A stretch of DNA of 64,000 nucleotides. Origin: Semisulcospira habei (lineage: Eukaryota; Mollusca; Gastropoda; Semisulcospiridae). Position 1 is the stretch's first letter; each line of letters opens with the position of its first letter. The position numbers were made by a program, and so were the translations under genes. Location: positions 23,040,272-23,104,271 of the forward strand of contig BTPG01000004.1 of NCBI GenBank assembly GCA_036245525.1, written 5' to 3'. Positions 10,729-23,160 of this stretch are shown piece by piece. The notes below the pieces were generated by a model. The model was not told the origin of the DNA and made no database searches. It saw nothing but the letters and a program-made list of their open reading frames with translations.

Positions 10729-13700
10729 AGGTAGTGGCAGCCTCGCCAGTAGGCTACCATCAAGCATAAAATCGCTGCATTTTGTGCCAACTTCAACTCA
10801 AATTTATCATGCATCTACTGCACCGATTGTTTTCATTCTTATGTCAAAATAATATACGTCCTTTCCTCTTTCCAATGATGATAATATGATATATGTTTTG
10901 TTTGTGTGAAAAAACTGAAAAAATAAACTTTAAAGCATGTGTTTCGGCTTGCGCGAGCCGCAAGCTGACTTCCCGGCGTTTGCTTCGCGTAAGCGCCTAC
11001 ACGATCCCTCCATTCAACAAGCCAGCAGATTTACCACACACACGCTACACAGCTATATTTAGTATCAAAATGTGGGTCATGATGTCAGCTTCAAACTGGT
11101 ATAAGGTGTTTGGTGATTTTTGTATACACACATGAAATATTGTAGTTTTTCCACAAAAATAAGAACAAATTTTCGTTTTTTTAGCAAAACAGAACGTATA
11201 AAAACACACATCTGGGTACCATTTTGTAGAGGAACGTCAAATCTATCGAATGGTGTTAGAGGCTAAATTATGCAAATGTGGTGGAAAATCTGCTTGAGGA
11301 ATTTCCCACTCACGTTGTGCGCGACTTCTTCTGACCGCAATTCAAAATGGCGACGACTGAAGACGAACCGGTACTTCCACTTTCGAGGAAATTGCAAGAA
11401 AACTACGTAAGTAAAAGCTTAATCGCTTTGCAGATTTATGCTATATTGTCATTTGTTTGGTTTAGAAACTATTTCGTTTATTATTCTTCGGAATTCTTGC
11501 ATACACATCCTTCTATCACTGCGTTCAGCCTCATTGATCATCGCATCTTTCTTTGGATGGAAAGTGCCATTGAATATAGGAAAATACTTCACTACAGAAG
11601 TCAGTTAGCTTTATTAGCTGCTTAGTAATGTATTTGTAAATGCATTTATCACTTTCCTATTTAATTTCAAACGTCGATGCTCATCTGTTATGGTTATATT
11701 CAAGTTTAACTGTCGGGCATCGAAGCGAGTGATAACAGCCAGGGGCAGATAATTTGATGAGCGACTATGCGACATTGACAAAATAGGTCTCAGAGCGGCC
11801 AGTATTTCATCATTTCTCTTCGTTTTTTTTTGTTGAGATAAATAATTAGTCACACTCAGCATGATCAAAATACCCTGCTTTTTATTTTTCTTTACTCTAG
11901 GCCTAATTAAATCTTCCTCCTCAAAAGATGTTTAAGGTAAACAATGACAATAGTACTGTTTGTGTAAAGAGCCATACTCAGTCATCATGATGTTGATAGT
12001 GAACCGCCAGTATTATTTAACTGATTAACATTATATTTAACAAAACAACCTCCAGTATTTTTAAACTGATTAACATTATATTTAACTAAACAACCTCCTT
12101 TGTTTTAGGTGGTGATGAGGCGTACACTGTACTCAAGAAAGTCTTCCTAGCCAAAGGGAGGGGGAGGCGCCCTGACCTGCCCACCTTCAGTGCACTGGAT
12201 AACTCACTTCTTCAAGTTTATCTTCTGAATGAAGAGTGTGACAAGACTTTTGATGACGCACCAGCATTTTTTTGGAACCTTTTTCCGGACTTGACAGAGA
12301 GTCGTCTGAGATGTTTGGTGCCTGAGACAAAGCTAAACTGGGAAAAGCAGAACACTATACAACTGCAAGAGGATTTTATGAAGAAGCGTCATGACACGAC
12401 GTGTAGGACCACACCTACACCAACTTGGCATCACCAGACAGCAACTTTTGACAGGCGATTGCCACCTGGCATCACTACAGTCGCCAACAAAAGGCTTACT
12501 TCTTGACCTGGAGTCGTTTAGAAAATGCGAAGGCTCTAAATTCGAAATGATGTGTAGGTGGTGGTTCAGATTGACCCAGCAGACTGTGACCGCTGCAGCA
12601 ATGAGGAGGAGGGTTGTAAAAGTGTGCAACTTTAAGAATCGACTCATTCGCTGAAAAAGGGGAATGTAGATTCGTTTTGGGCGGAAACACTGGATTCTAG
12701 CATTGTGGCAGCGTTTAATCCAGCAGAACTAGGTAACACCACCACGACATTGGATTCTGAAAGAAAAGGCATGACACTGACCATTCAGCAGTTGGGGAAG
12801 GAGCTGACCAGTGTGCGGCATCGCATTAAAGAAGTGGAGCAGGAAAATCAAACACTTAATATCAAGTTTCAGGCTGAAATGAGGACTTTGCAGCAAGTTT
12901 TAACCAAAAGGACACATCAGCTGAGTCTTGTTAAAGTGAGATTAGAGGGACTCCAGATCAACCACGACAGCATCACAGCTCGCTTGAGACAGTATACGAA
13001 AGGGACACTTTCCAGAAACTAAACCATACGGCAAACAAAGTGATGAAGCTTCAAGAAAGTGTCGATGATGCAACTACTTTTGCCGCAAACATCGGAGACC
13101 ATTACCAACATTTCAAAAACACTCTGCTGTAGTGTGCATTTTTGTTCAGTGCTGATTGCATTGCTCAAGCAGTGAGCTGGTTTCATTGGTCCTTACATCT
13201 GTCCTTTGACTGTGCAGACTGTCTCGCAAGGTTCAGATAAAGCCGAGCTGCTATTTTAGACATATATATTCATCAATATAATTATGACGTACATTATTTC
13301 CATGTGTCTCTTTACATCTTTTTTTTCTGTTCATAATCATAACTGAATATCCTTTTTTTCCTCTGTGCTAAATGGCCTCAAAATCTGCATACTGGTTAAA
13401 GTTTTTCAGTCATATTTGTGCTTTCAACATGTTGTCGATGATACTTTTATTTTATTTGTAGCATGTTCAACATGAATGACATGATGTATGAAAGTGATTT
13501 TCTCTAATATTGCAGCAGAATATATATTCTGACTTGTGTCCAAACCGCATGAAAATCCATCAAGGCGTTCAGAAGTTATGCTAATTTTTGTGTTGCGCGT
13601 CGTTGCTCATGTCCGCGGCATGTCATTTTGAGCATTTTCTGGACTTTGGCACATTCTATCAGAACGGTTTATGTATATTACAGTCTGAAAAAAAATAGGC

Positions 13701-14154
13701 TTACTTTTTGTATATATATTTGTTAAAATCATCTCACAAAAGGTTATTTTAAGCGAAAGATTGTTCACAATATGGTCACAAAGTTGGACTTCTGTGCAAT
13801 GTCAACTCGGCTCCGATTTATTTTTTTCCATTTTTAGCAACTCGTTGCACATCATTGTACTGCATTATGGTTTTCATATTTGTTTCTGATACTTTCCTGA
13901 TAATACAGATTGTGAAATAAAAAGATGAAGCCTGTATCTTCTTAAGTGTCTCTGTATCCCTTGTCTGAAAATGGCTTTTCATTAGGTTGGCGGGCCACGG
14001 ACGAAAGCCTAAAAGTTTAAAATGTCGTATTTCAGGAACTAATCAACATATTTACAAAATCTTTTTTGCTGTTTGTTTGTTTCTTAATGCTCTATTAATA
14101 AAACAATGTAAGGAAGGTCTCAAGTTATAATGAAATTTTGGCTGCCACTACCTA
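10729..14154 (+). mobile_element. 3.4-kb DNA transposon of unknown superfamily, TIR TAGGTAGTGGCAGCC
   Basis: 15-bp perfect TIR, TSD TTTAAAA (10722-10728 and 14155-14161). The related element near 22315-22342 shows the same site with a single TCTAAAA, an in-window empty site that proves the boundaries. It carries a possible gene: a start at 11347 with a 20-codon first exon and a good donor GTAAGT, a frame at about 12106-12506 and a coiled-coil-like frame at 12705-13022. No DDE core was recognised. A 7-bp TSD does not match a common animal superfamily exactly; IS3EU, Dada and P-like elements are possible relatives. Confidence 0.88.
11347..13022 (+). pseudogene. Unrecognised protein gene inside the 3.4-kb transposon
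   Basis: First exon candidate 11347-11406 (MATTEDEPVLPLSRKLQENY, donor GTAAGT). A frame open from about 12106 to 12506 begins after a TTTGTTTTAG acceptor and reads GGDEAYTVLKKVFLAKGRG, LPTFSALDNSLLQVYLLNEE and FFWNLFPDLTESRLRCLVPE. A third piece, 12705-13022, is 105 residues rich in heptad-like Leu, Glu and Gln (IKEVEQENQTLNIKFQAEM), so probably a coiled coil. The joints are uncertain: the first exon ends in phase 0 while the second frame needs one extra base, so an exon is missing or a frameshift has occurred. I cannot assign a family. Confidence 0.5.
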
Positions 14155-14461
14155 TTTAAAATTTTGCCCACCAGCCTTTGGCTAGTGACTTCCAAGTTTT
14201 ACTAGCCAAACTGAAAATGTTACTAGCCAAACTGAAAATTTTACTGTTGAAAATAGCCCAACGCAACAATATAATATACCACAAGTGTTTGACGCCCAAC
14301 GTTAGAGTACTTTCGGATTGAGGACTGAAAAAGTACGGATCGGAAAACGCACGTATCAATAGCCAAACCTGCCAACCACTACGATATCGCCGTATTTTCC
14401 TATGCCAACGTTCTCAATACTACGCTACTATAATCATTAATGAAATTCTACGCTGAAGAAT

Positions 14462-15376
14462 CTATCTATCCTGTAATCTTGCCGACCGTTGGGGCACCAT
14501 GCACTGATGACTTTGCAACCAGCTTTCTCCATTCCACTCTGTTCTCTGCCATTCTTAGTGTGTCGCATATGACTCAGATCAGTCCTGCCCACCCTGAGAT
14601 ATTGTCCTCCCATCTTTTTCTGTGTCTTCCTCTCCTTTGTCCTCCTTGCACAGTGCCTTGCAGGATTGTCTTCGCAATCTCCGCTGATTGCGTGACATGC
14701 CCATACCACTTCAGTTTGCATTTTTTCATAATGGCTAATAGGTCTTCATAGGGCCCAATGGCTTGCCTGATTTTGCTTCCCACTTCCTCGTTTGTGATAT
14801 GATCTCTGTATGAAATGCCAAGCAGCTTTCGAAAACATCATTTCAGTGGCTTGTATTCTTTTTTCAAGGTTTGCTATGAGGATGCATGACTCGCAGGCAT
14901 ATAAGAACACGAGATGACTAAGGAGCGCATCAGTCTGATCTTGGAGCAAAGTGTGATGTTTCTGTCCTTCCATAATTATGGTCTTCAGTCTTGTCAGCGC
15001 TGTTGTCTGCGCAATCTGAACATTATTTCTGGTTTTGATCCTTCATCTGTCACAATGGCTCCTAAGTATTTGAATTTCTCAACTGTTTCCAGTTTTTGGC
15101 CTCCAAACATGATTTTGGTGCCAATGCCACTGGCGTTATTGGTCATCAGTTTGGTCTTCTCTGCGCTGATTTCCATTCCAAGCGCAAAGTACTGTCCAGA
15201 TTTACGACCAGCTGAGCTAGCTCCTCCTCTGTTCCTGCAAGGCCATCAATGTCGTCCGCGAAGCGCATGTTCTTGATTGTTCCGCCTCCAGTACTGACAG
15301 TTCCTTCATGATCTTTCAGAGCATTCGTCATGATTCTTTCCAGGAAGATGTTGAAAAGAGTAGGTTAAAGCATGCA
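14462..15376 (-). pseudogene. RTE-like LINE fragment (end of reverse transcriptase to C-terminus)
   Basis: Minus-strand frames, broken by shifts, give RFADDIDGLAGTEEELAQLV (catalytic FADD of reverse transcriptase), EKFKYLGAIVTDEGSK, and the C-terminal LKWYGHVTQSAEIAKTILQG and RRGRHRKRWEDNI. This is the 5-prime-truncated 3-prime part of a LINE. It is flanked by GCTGAAGAAT (14452-14461 and 15377-15386); the uninterrupted site is visible in the sister element near 22040-22060. Confidence 0.88.
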
Positions 15377-15983
15377 GCTGAAGAATAAAATATACCAAAA
15401 ACGTTTTTGGTGTTGTTTTGGTTTGTAGTGTAAGAGCATGCGGTTTGGGGCCAATGAGAACGAGCGGAGCGAACTCCGGTGTTCTCAGCGTGCATCATTT
15501 CATTCACAAAGTGCGTCAGATAAACAACGGTCTGAACCTTGCCGAAGAGAAAGGAACCCGAATCGGAAAGCCCACCGCCAGAAAAGAACAACGTTTTACC
15601 AGCCAGCCAAAGCTCCGATTGCTATATAAAAGGCAAATTTCTGTCGTGCTTTGATTCTAACAGACAATAAAGTTGTGTTGTATTGTGAAATGTCCGTGCA
15701 TCAAGCGGCATTAGGCGTTGAGCGAACATATGAGTAACTTACGTGCTAAACTTCGCTTGACATCCCCAAAATAATGTTGTACAACTTGTCTCTATTGCTT
15801 GCTTAGTATTACAAGAAGTGAAGGTTTAATGTTCGGGCACTTTCGGATTTAGGACTGAAAAAGTATGGATTGGAAAACGCACGAGCGCACTCACATTTGG
15901 CAAGTGGATTCATTTTTTTTACTCGCCCCCCCAAAAAAAATCACTCGCCGTGGCGAGTAAATTACTCGCCATTTTCCGGGCTG

Positions 15984-16035
15984 CTTCCTATGCATACTAA
16001 TTTGGATGACCTCTCAGAAAGGTCTATGGGAGAGA
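15984..16035 (+). repeat. GCTCACGTGCGAAGC-type repeat, right part
   Basis: CTTCCTATGCATACTAATTT continues the repeat after the composite insertion, then GGATGACCTCTCAGAAAGG before it is lost. Confidence 0.75.
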
Positions 16036-16039
16036 GGGT

Positions 16040-16447
16040 TTCTTTGACGAAGATGTCGACCTTCTCTTAGACCCCGCCCGCTCTCCCGATCTTGCATCCC
16101 ACTTCGATTCTTCCCTTCGAAAACTCCCTAGACACCCATGCCTCTGTCACCACCTGCTCCATACCCAACCGACTCCCCTCCCCCTGGCTCACTGATGACA
16201 TAGCTCAGTGAGGCCAAGCACGAGCGACGACAAGCGGAACGCCGCTGGCGCTCATCTGACCTCACCGTTCACAGACAGACGACAAGCGGAACGCCGCTGG
16301 CGCTCATCTGACCTCACCGTTCACAGACAGATCTTCCAAACCACCAGATCCAAAGTCTGCAGAATGATCACCAACTCCAAACGTAAACGCCTTCAAAACA
16401 AAATCCTGGAATCCACCCACTTCTTCCAAAACCCTCTAAGCCAGTGA
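16040..16447 (+). pseudogene. CR1/L2-like LINE fragment, N-terminal side
   Basis: Plus-strand pieces read LPSPWLTDDIA, then a frame with RQAERRWRSSDLTVHRQIFQ and MITNSKRKRLQNKILES, matching the region between endonuclease and reverse transcriptase in CR1/L2-type LINEs. A 60-bp segment (CGACAAGCGGAACGCCGCTG) is duplicated in tandem at about 16219-16320. The corresponding downstream part is at 19380-21200, with about 2.9 kb of other DNA between. Confidence 0.7.
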
Positions 16448-19375
16448 TTAGGTTGAGTTTTGGAGTGATATGACTGAAGGAACATAAAATCAATAGGTCA
16501 TTTTGAAACTCAATAAGTCGACAAAAAATCACGTTTTTGGCATTTTCGATTTTGAAATGTCAGCAGCAAAAAAAAACAAACGGATGTTGTCCGCCTAGTC
16601 AAAATAGTGTACAACGAACGAAGAGAATACACTTGCATAACGAACACCATCTTTTAACGAACTAATGTGATCCAACCCCACAGCCGCACGCTCCGTCACC
16701 CTTGTAGCCTGTTCAGTAGGCACAGCGGCTTTGTGTTGCTCTGTGAGCCACCAATCATAATCAAGAAAACGGGCTACTCCGTGTCAAGTTATCAACTGCG
16801 ATGTACAGTTCTACCTCAATCACACGTGCGGTTTAGTCTGCTCATTAATTGTCAAACTTGTCAACACATCTTGGTAACTGGGTCCGCAGACTCTCACTGT
16901 TGTTTACGTCAGTTTTTCGTCAGTTTTTGCGGTGCTTGCCTGCCATTTGGTTACAGTCAAGGCTGTTTCCAGTTAGACTCGGTTTGAGAAACACGAGCAT
17001 GAATGGCACCAGGCAGAGGCGTAGATTTTCATGAACCCGCGGGCAAAGGGAACTATTGAGGATCTGTGCCTCTTGCAGATGTGGATTATAATCGTTACTT
17101 AGTCCGCTTCTAATTCCTTAGTTTGAGTAACACTATCAGATAAAATCTCAAGCAATATGCATAGATTCTCATAACAACCCTTAGGTGGTGAGGACTTTTG
17201 AACGTCTATGCCTCTTGCAGACTTTAGAAACTCACTCTTGCACTGGTTACATTCATCACGCTGCCAACTTTACCTACTTGTTATACATGGTGTATAAAAT
17301 ACCAAACGCTTGTAAATTTGGCAATTTTGGATTTTTATTTATTTTTTGCTATTTTGCAATCTAATGTAATCATGTTTGCATTTCAATGACTTCCATTACA
17401 TATAATAATTAATATGCTTTTTTTTTCAGTAAACATGTGCAAACACTGAATTACTATGCTACAGTGAAGAGCACAATGGTTTTCAGCAACAAGAACCAGT
17501 TTTCTGGCAGTACTGATTCAAGCTTTAGTACACCAACCACAACACATTTTTGTCAAATTGACACTGTCGGAGTAGACAGACTGAGAACAACCCCCTCCCA
17601 TTTGGCCAAAGGGAATACAGCAAACGTAGGAAGGGTCATGCACTCGTGGCGTTATTTATGCATGTTAATTTAACATAGAAATAGAGTTCGCCATTGATGT
17701 GTGATGTGAGTGATACAGACAGTTCGTAATCACAGTCTATAGAAGAGCGTCCCCTTTCCTGGTATTCGACGTAAATAACGAACAGTATAAGCAGGATTCA
17801 AAGGCTTAAGGAAATATTTAGAAGTAAATGTACTGTCATTTACGTCTGTATCCTTGATGCTGAAATATGCCGACGGCAGTTTCAAATACACTTGTTTGTT
17901 AAATCTCAAAACCGGTGTACCGTTATGTTATGTTTCACAACTGCACAAATTTTTGATGAGCCTGAAACATCGTACTTGTGGGCGAAGTCTTTCCATTTTC
18001 TTTCCAAAAGAAGCTTAAGTTGAGACGCATTTATTTATCTGTTGCATATACGCAAGACCATTTTGTCTGCCGGCTCATGTGTGTGTGTGTGTGAGTTTTC
18101 TGCTCCTTGTAAATCAATGTATTTTTTGTTGTTGTTGTAATGTATTTTTTGTTGTTGTTGTAATGTATTTTTTGTTGTTGTAATGTATGTGCTTGTTTTT
18201 GTATTTTGCTTCACTGTTTCATTACTGTGATTGTAAAGCGCCTAGAGCACCTTGGTGATTAGGCGCTATACAAATTACCTTTATTATTATTATTATTTAT
18301 TTATTTTGCCCTTTCTCTCGCCACTTTCTCTTTGTAATCAGCTTGCGTAGCTCAGTCTACAATTTTACAATAAATTTCAAGGTCTCCCTGTAAAATAAAG
18401 ATTGTAAAATAGTTATGGGAGAGAACTCAGGAAAAAAAAAGCGCATATTGATTTTTAGCTGTGTCTTCATAAGTACTGAACTGAAAAATCAACTCAGTCT
18501 GAGGAACACAGCTGCATATTTCTAGATGCAATAACTGTGAATTGAAATGAACCCTCATGAGAATTATTCATGTGCCTCGTTCATTTCAGAAAGCTTTCCT
18601 GCTTTGTAAAAGGCAGACGCAGATTCAACAGCAATGATTATCTCACTATAGCGAGCACAGCTGTAAATTCTGGCACAAATATAACAAACGCCCCGTGTAT
18701 ACCTGCTTATGAGAATCTATGCTGTTTAAATGCGGAAGGCGGTGTCTGTCCGGCAGGCAAGCATTAGTTTAATTAAACTCTTGCTTCGGTGAGACGGCTG
18801 GTGTTTATGTCAGCTGTCAAGTGTAGGGGGGGGGGGCGCCTGTTGGGGAGGAGGGGGATGCGTTTCCCCACTCATCCAGCTTCAGTACTTTGTCGCTAGA
18901 CTGAATGAGGATGTATGCCTCTTACAGGTGGAAAGCGTTTTGCATCATGTTGGACCGTGTACCTAGTCAGGGCCCATGCTTGCAGTATTGTTTACATTTG
19001 CTTGAGAGAGGGGGCAAGTGAGAGAGGGGGCAAGTGTCACCCATTACTGTTGGCTCCTGGCCGCCCGCCGCCCTAATTTTTAGGATGCACTCTGTTCATT
19101 GAGGACTGACTGTACTCGCGCGGGTCTCGGTGACTCAGTGTCTAAGAAATGAATAAGTCGTATGACCGGCTCACTGACAGAGCAATACGTCATTTAAAAT
19201 GTGTATGCGTCAATGACCGATGAGCATCCTATACGCTGCTACGCTACCATGAACACACTCCTAGGCACTTGTAAAGACTCTCCTCTCCCCAATACACACG
19301 GCAAAGAAGCAACACACCTGATACTCTGCCTTCTCTGCCTTGCCCTCGCGACCCCCACCACCACCCACCCACCCA
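16448..19375. other. No gene recognised; small repeats only
   Basis: Holds a GT-rich run near 18080, three or four tandem copies of TGTATTTTTTGTTGTTGT at 18117-18190, and a SINE/LINE-type tail at about 18228-18300 (GTAAAGCGCCTAGAGCACC then a TTA repeat). It also has copies of the CTATGCCTCTTGCAG motif near 17065, 17200 and 18915. No supported exon. Confidence 0.5.
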
Positions 19376-19379
19376 CCCC

Positions 19380-21200
19380 TTTTCTGGCACTCCCCTCGTT
19401 TTTCCGCCCTGTTTCTCAGGATGAAGTCCTCAAGACCATAAAGTCCATGCCTTTCAAAACCTGAACTTGACCCTCTCTGAGCTTCTCTCTACCGGGACGG
19501 CCTTCCAAAACTTTTGCCCTTCATTACCGACATCATCAACACATCTCTAGAGAATGGCTCCGTCCCCGATATCTTCAAGTCCGCCATCGTCCGTCCTCTC
19601 CTCAAAAAGCACAACCTCGACCCAAACAAACTCAAGAACTATCGCCCAGTCTCCAATCTCTCTTTCCTGTCCAAGCTTCTTGAGGAGGTTGTTCTCAACC
19701 AGCTCAACCTCCACCTCGCCGACAGCCCCACCCGGGTCTGCCCTGGGGGACTTGGGTGGGGTTAGGTATTTTTTAGTTCCCAGGGTCACCCTGGTCAGCC
19801 CCACAGGGTGGGTTTTCTCTCTATTCTGGGGCATGTGTTTCTGTCTACCCTTTGTCCATTCACCTGTATTTGCCTTTTTAAAACTCTCCCTACTGTCTGC
19901 ACTGCCTGTAGCTCTTGATATTGGATGTGTGTTGCTAAATGGTCTTAGCTTTATTTAGGCCCCATGTGTTAGGTTTATTTAACGTATTTGACCGGCTGGC
20001 GACATACATTCAATGTTCTGGTTTTTTTGTTGTTTTTTTTTTGGGTTTTTTTCACAAGCAGTGCAGGCACGTCCTGAGAAAGCCTTGTTGCTGTCGGGAT
20101 GTTAAGCAATGTACAATCAATCAATCAAAACCTCACCGACAACAACCTCCTCAGTCCCTTCCAGTTCCAGTCTGCCTATCGCAAACGTCACAGCACTGAA
20201 ACAGCCCTTCTACATATCCTAAATGACCTGCTCCTCTCCACCGACTTTGGCAACATCTCCCTTGCGCTACTCGATCTCTCTGCTGCCTTCGACGCTATAG
20301 CTCACTCTATCCTCCTCCATCCACCGCCTTCAACACTCTTTTGGCATCACTGACTCTGCTCACTCCTGGTTTCTCTCCTACCTCTCCGACAGACAGCAGT
20401 CCCTCACCATCGATGGCGTCTCCTAGCAACCCAGTCAGGCTCTCCTGCAGAGTTCCACAGGCATCCGTCCTGGGCCGGTCCTATTCACACTCTACACCTC
20501 TCCCCTGTCCAACATCATCCATTCTCATCACATAAACACCACCACCTCTACGCCGACGACTCACAACTACTAGAAAAAGACAAACTCAACAACACTCGGT
20601 CACTACTGACTTGCACGGATGACTGCTACGAAGACGTGAAAAACTGGATGACAGCAAACAAGCTTAAACTGAACGATGACAAAACGGAAGCCGTGCTGGT
20701 TATATATAGTGGTAGGCACTCACCAGAAACTCTCCCAGCCCCCTCCCTCTCTCCACCTTCAACTCGACAGCACCCCCATCTCCCTCTCTGACTCGGCCAA
20801 GAACCTCGGCATTATCCTCGATTCCTCTCTTTCCATGACCAGCTTCGTCTCTGCCACAGCCCAGGCATGCTATTTCCACCTCCGTTGCATCAGTTGGATC
20901 AGAAAATACCTCACCACCGAAGCTGCCACCAAACTTGCTGTCTCTCTCATCTTATCTCGCATCGACTATTGCAACTCTCCTTTCCGGCCTCCCTCACTCC
21001 ACCACTCTCACTCTCCAGCGCGTCCAGAACAATGCTGCCCGCCTCGTCTTTAGAAAGAAAAAATCCGACCACATCACTCCCTGCTCAAATTCCTTAACTG
21101 GCTCCCCATCCCCCAACGCATCCAATACAAGATTCAGTCTCTCTGCTACAAATCCCTGAACAACTACGCTCCTGCCTATCTCTCAACTTACTTCACCACT
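19380..21200 (+). pseudogene. CR1/L2-like LINE, reverse transcriptase part, frameshifted
   Basis: Consecutive plus-strand pieces in different frames: [82 protein letters not shown] (catalytic YADD), KTEAVLV and KNLGIILDSSLSM. The order is that of a reverse transcriptase with fingers, palm and thumb. Many frameshifts and a 0.4-kb insertion make it dead. Probably one copy with 16040-16447. Confidence 0.88.
19725..20129 (+). mobile_element. SINE-like or short LINE-tail insertion
   Basis: About 405 bp interrupting the LINE reverse transcriptase between codons for HLAD and the following NNLLS. It is flanked by ACCTCGCCGACA and ACCTCACCGACA (19713-19724 and 20130-20141). It ends in a TCAA repeat tail. 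No tRNA-type promoter recognised. Confidence 0.7.
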
Positions 21201-21309
21201 ACAAGTACACTACATTACCACATTACAGTTCAGGATACAGATCTACCGCATTAGTTTACTGCATTTAGCTCCAACACAATACAGCAGGAGATGGATCAAC
21301 CATGATAAT

Positions 21310-22395
21310 TCACGGGTAGTGGCAGATTAGCTCGGCACTACAATGTGCCAACAGCCCTGAAAATGGCGAGTAATTTACTCGCCACGGCGAGTGATTATTT
21401 TTTTGGGCGAGTAAAAAGAAAAATCCACTCACCAAATGCGAGTGCACTCGTGCATTTTCCAATCCATACTTCTTAGTCCTAAATCCGAAAGTGCCCGAAT
21501 GTTCAACCTTCACTTTTCGTAATACTATGCGAGCAATAGAGACAAGTTTTACAACATTTTTGGCGAGCGTGTTAAAACATTTTTTTTACATTTGACAATT
21601 CAGACCTGCCAACCGCTACACAGTTATGGTACTAGTAGAATTTTGGACAAGTGGTAGTACTAGTAGTCTTGGAGATGTCAAGCGTAGTGTAGCACGCAAG
21701 TTACTGTTCGCTTAACGCCGAATGCTTAATGCACGGAAATTTCTCAATACAACACAACCTTATTGTCTGTTTGAGTCGAAGCATGACAAAAATTTGCCTT
21801 ATATATAGCGATCGGAGCTTTGGCTGGCTGGAAAAAACTTTCTTCTTTTCAGGCGGTGCGCTTTTCGATTCGGGTTTCTTTCTCTTCGGCATGGCTCAGA
21901 CCGTTGTTTATCTGACGCACTTTGTGAATGAAATGATGCATGCTGGGAAAACAGGAATTTCGCTCCGCTTGTTCTCATTGTCCCCAAACCACATGCTCTT
22001 ACTGACTACAACCGAAAACAACACCAAAAAAGATTTAGGTATATTTTTTTCTTCAGCGTAGAATTTCATTAATAATCGTAGCATAGTTTTGGGAATGTTG
22101 ACATAGTAAAATACGGCGAAATCGTAGTGGTTGGCAGGTCTGGCTATCGATACGTACATTTTCCCATCCATACTTTTTCAGTCCTCAATCTGAAAGTACT
22201 CTAACACTGGGCGTCAAACACTTGTGGTACATTATATTGTTGCGTTGGGCTATTTTCAGTGGTAAAATTTTCAGTTTGGCTAATAAAACTTGGAAGTCAC
22301 TAGCCAAAGGCTGGTGGGTAAAATTTTAGACTTTCAGGGCTGGCCAAGGTAATCCGATACTACCCTTGAATTATGGTTGATCCATCTCTTGCAAC
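21310..22395. mobile_element. Hairpin MITE split in its loop by the 21352-22342 element
   Basis: The left half reads GATGGATCAACCATGATAAT then GGGTAGTGGC, and the right half is its near reverse complement ending TTGATCCATCTC. The hAT-like element sits in the loop, so the MITE is older. Confidence 0.7.
21352..22342. mobile_element. Non-autonomous hAT-like element, TIR CAGCCCTGAAA, TSD GCCAA
   Basis: 991 bp, ends CAGCCCTGAAA and TTTCAGGGCTG, TSD GCCAA (21347-21351 and 22343-22347). It is the uninterrupted sister of the 10710-15983 composite and lies in reverse orientation to it. It supplies empty sites for both the 3.4-kb transposon and the RTE-like LINE fragment. A plus frame at 21729-22061 is open but unrecognised. 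Confidence 0.85.
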
Positions 22396-22680
22396 TAGTA
22401 CATAGATGGTGCCTTAAATTTGGGAATGTGTCCCTGGAGTTAAATCTATTATTTAGTATTAAGGTTGGTGGTAGAATATACTGATTGAGTGCCACTTTTT
22501 ATCTTAGACGCACTGACACCACCACACAAATAATGTAACAATACTTGGAGTCAGTACTTTGCTAATTTATTCAGTAACAATTTCATTTAAGTTTTGAGGA
22601 AATCAAGCAATTGTAACAACAGCAGCACATTAGAATGTTCACCCACCCCTCGTTTGAAAAGTCACCCAAGACTGGTCCAG

Positions 22681-23160
22681 TCAGTAGCGAGTGTACTCAT
22701 CGTTTGCAGCCAAGCATTCAATGCAGCGTTGACGCATGGAGTTCACCAGGGTTCGGAGAACATGTGGGATCGCTTCCCACTCTTGATGCAGGAACTGAGG
22801 AATGCCTTGAGGTGGGGGGTGGTTGCTGACCACATGTTGCCCCAGGACGTCCCAGAGGTGGTCGATGGGAGCCCGATCAAGTGAACGAGCTGGCCACTTC
22901 ATCCTCATGATGCCCCGTTGCTCAAGGTACTCCTCCACCACATGGGCGCGATGATGTCGAGTGTTGTCCTGCAGAACAGCATTGTCGCCTATGGCTTGGA
23001 GAGCTGGCTGGATGAGGGGCTGCACAATCTTGTCCCGATAGCGCAGTCCAGTCAGGGTGCCTCAGATAATGTGGAGGGGGGTCCTGCCTTTCCTGCTGAA
23101 GCCTGCCTTGATCTATTGGCGTTGCACTTCGTCGTGGTGGCACGGTTAGGAAAGTGACAA
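22681..23160 (-). pseudogene. Tc1/mariner-type transposase, C-terminal half
   Basis: The minus frame 23025-22681 reads IQPALQAIGDNAVLQDNTRH, HHRAHVVEEYLEQRGIMRM, IDHLWDVLGQHVV and QEWEAIPHVLRTLVNSMRQR. This is the second catalytic Asp (in QDN) through the C-terminus of a Tc1-type transposase. The usual catalytic Glu in the IEHLW motif is Asp here (IDHLW). Upstream codons are shifted in frame, and the DNA-binding half is absent. A Tc1-like terminus with CAAAACTTAAGGGCCACC on the minus strand is near 23470-23500. Confidence 0.85.

Larger units (their letters stand above)
10710..15983. mobile_element. Non-autonomous hAT-like element (TIR CAGCCCTGAAA), carrying two nested insertions
   Basis: Left end CAGCCCTGAAA; the right end TTCCGGGCTG is slightly diverged. 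The 5-bp TSD is CTTCC (10705-10709 and 15984-15988). Removing the two nested insertions and their duplications leaves about 916 bp, close to the 991 bp of the uninterrupted copy at 21352-22342. Both copies share the sequence with GCGAGTAAATTACTCGCC near one end. No transposase is encoded; small open frames are conserved between the copies but unrecognised. Confidence 0.8.
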
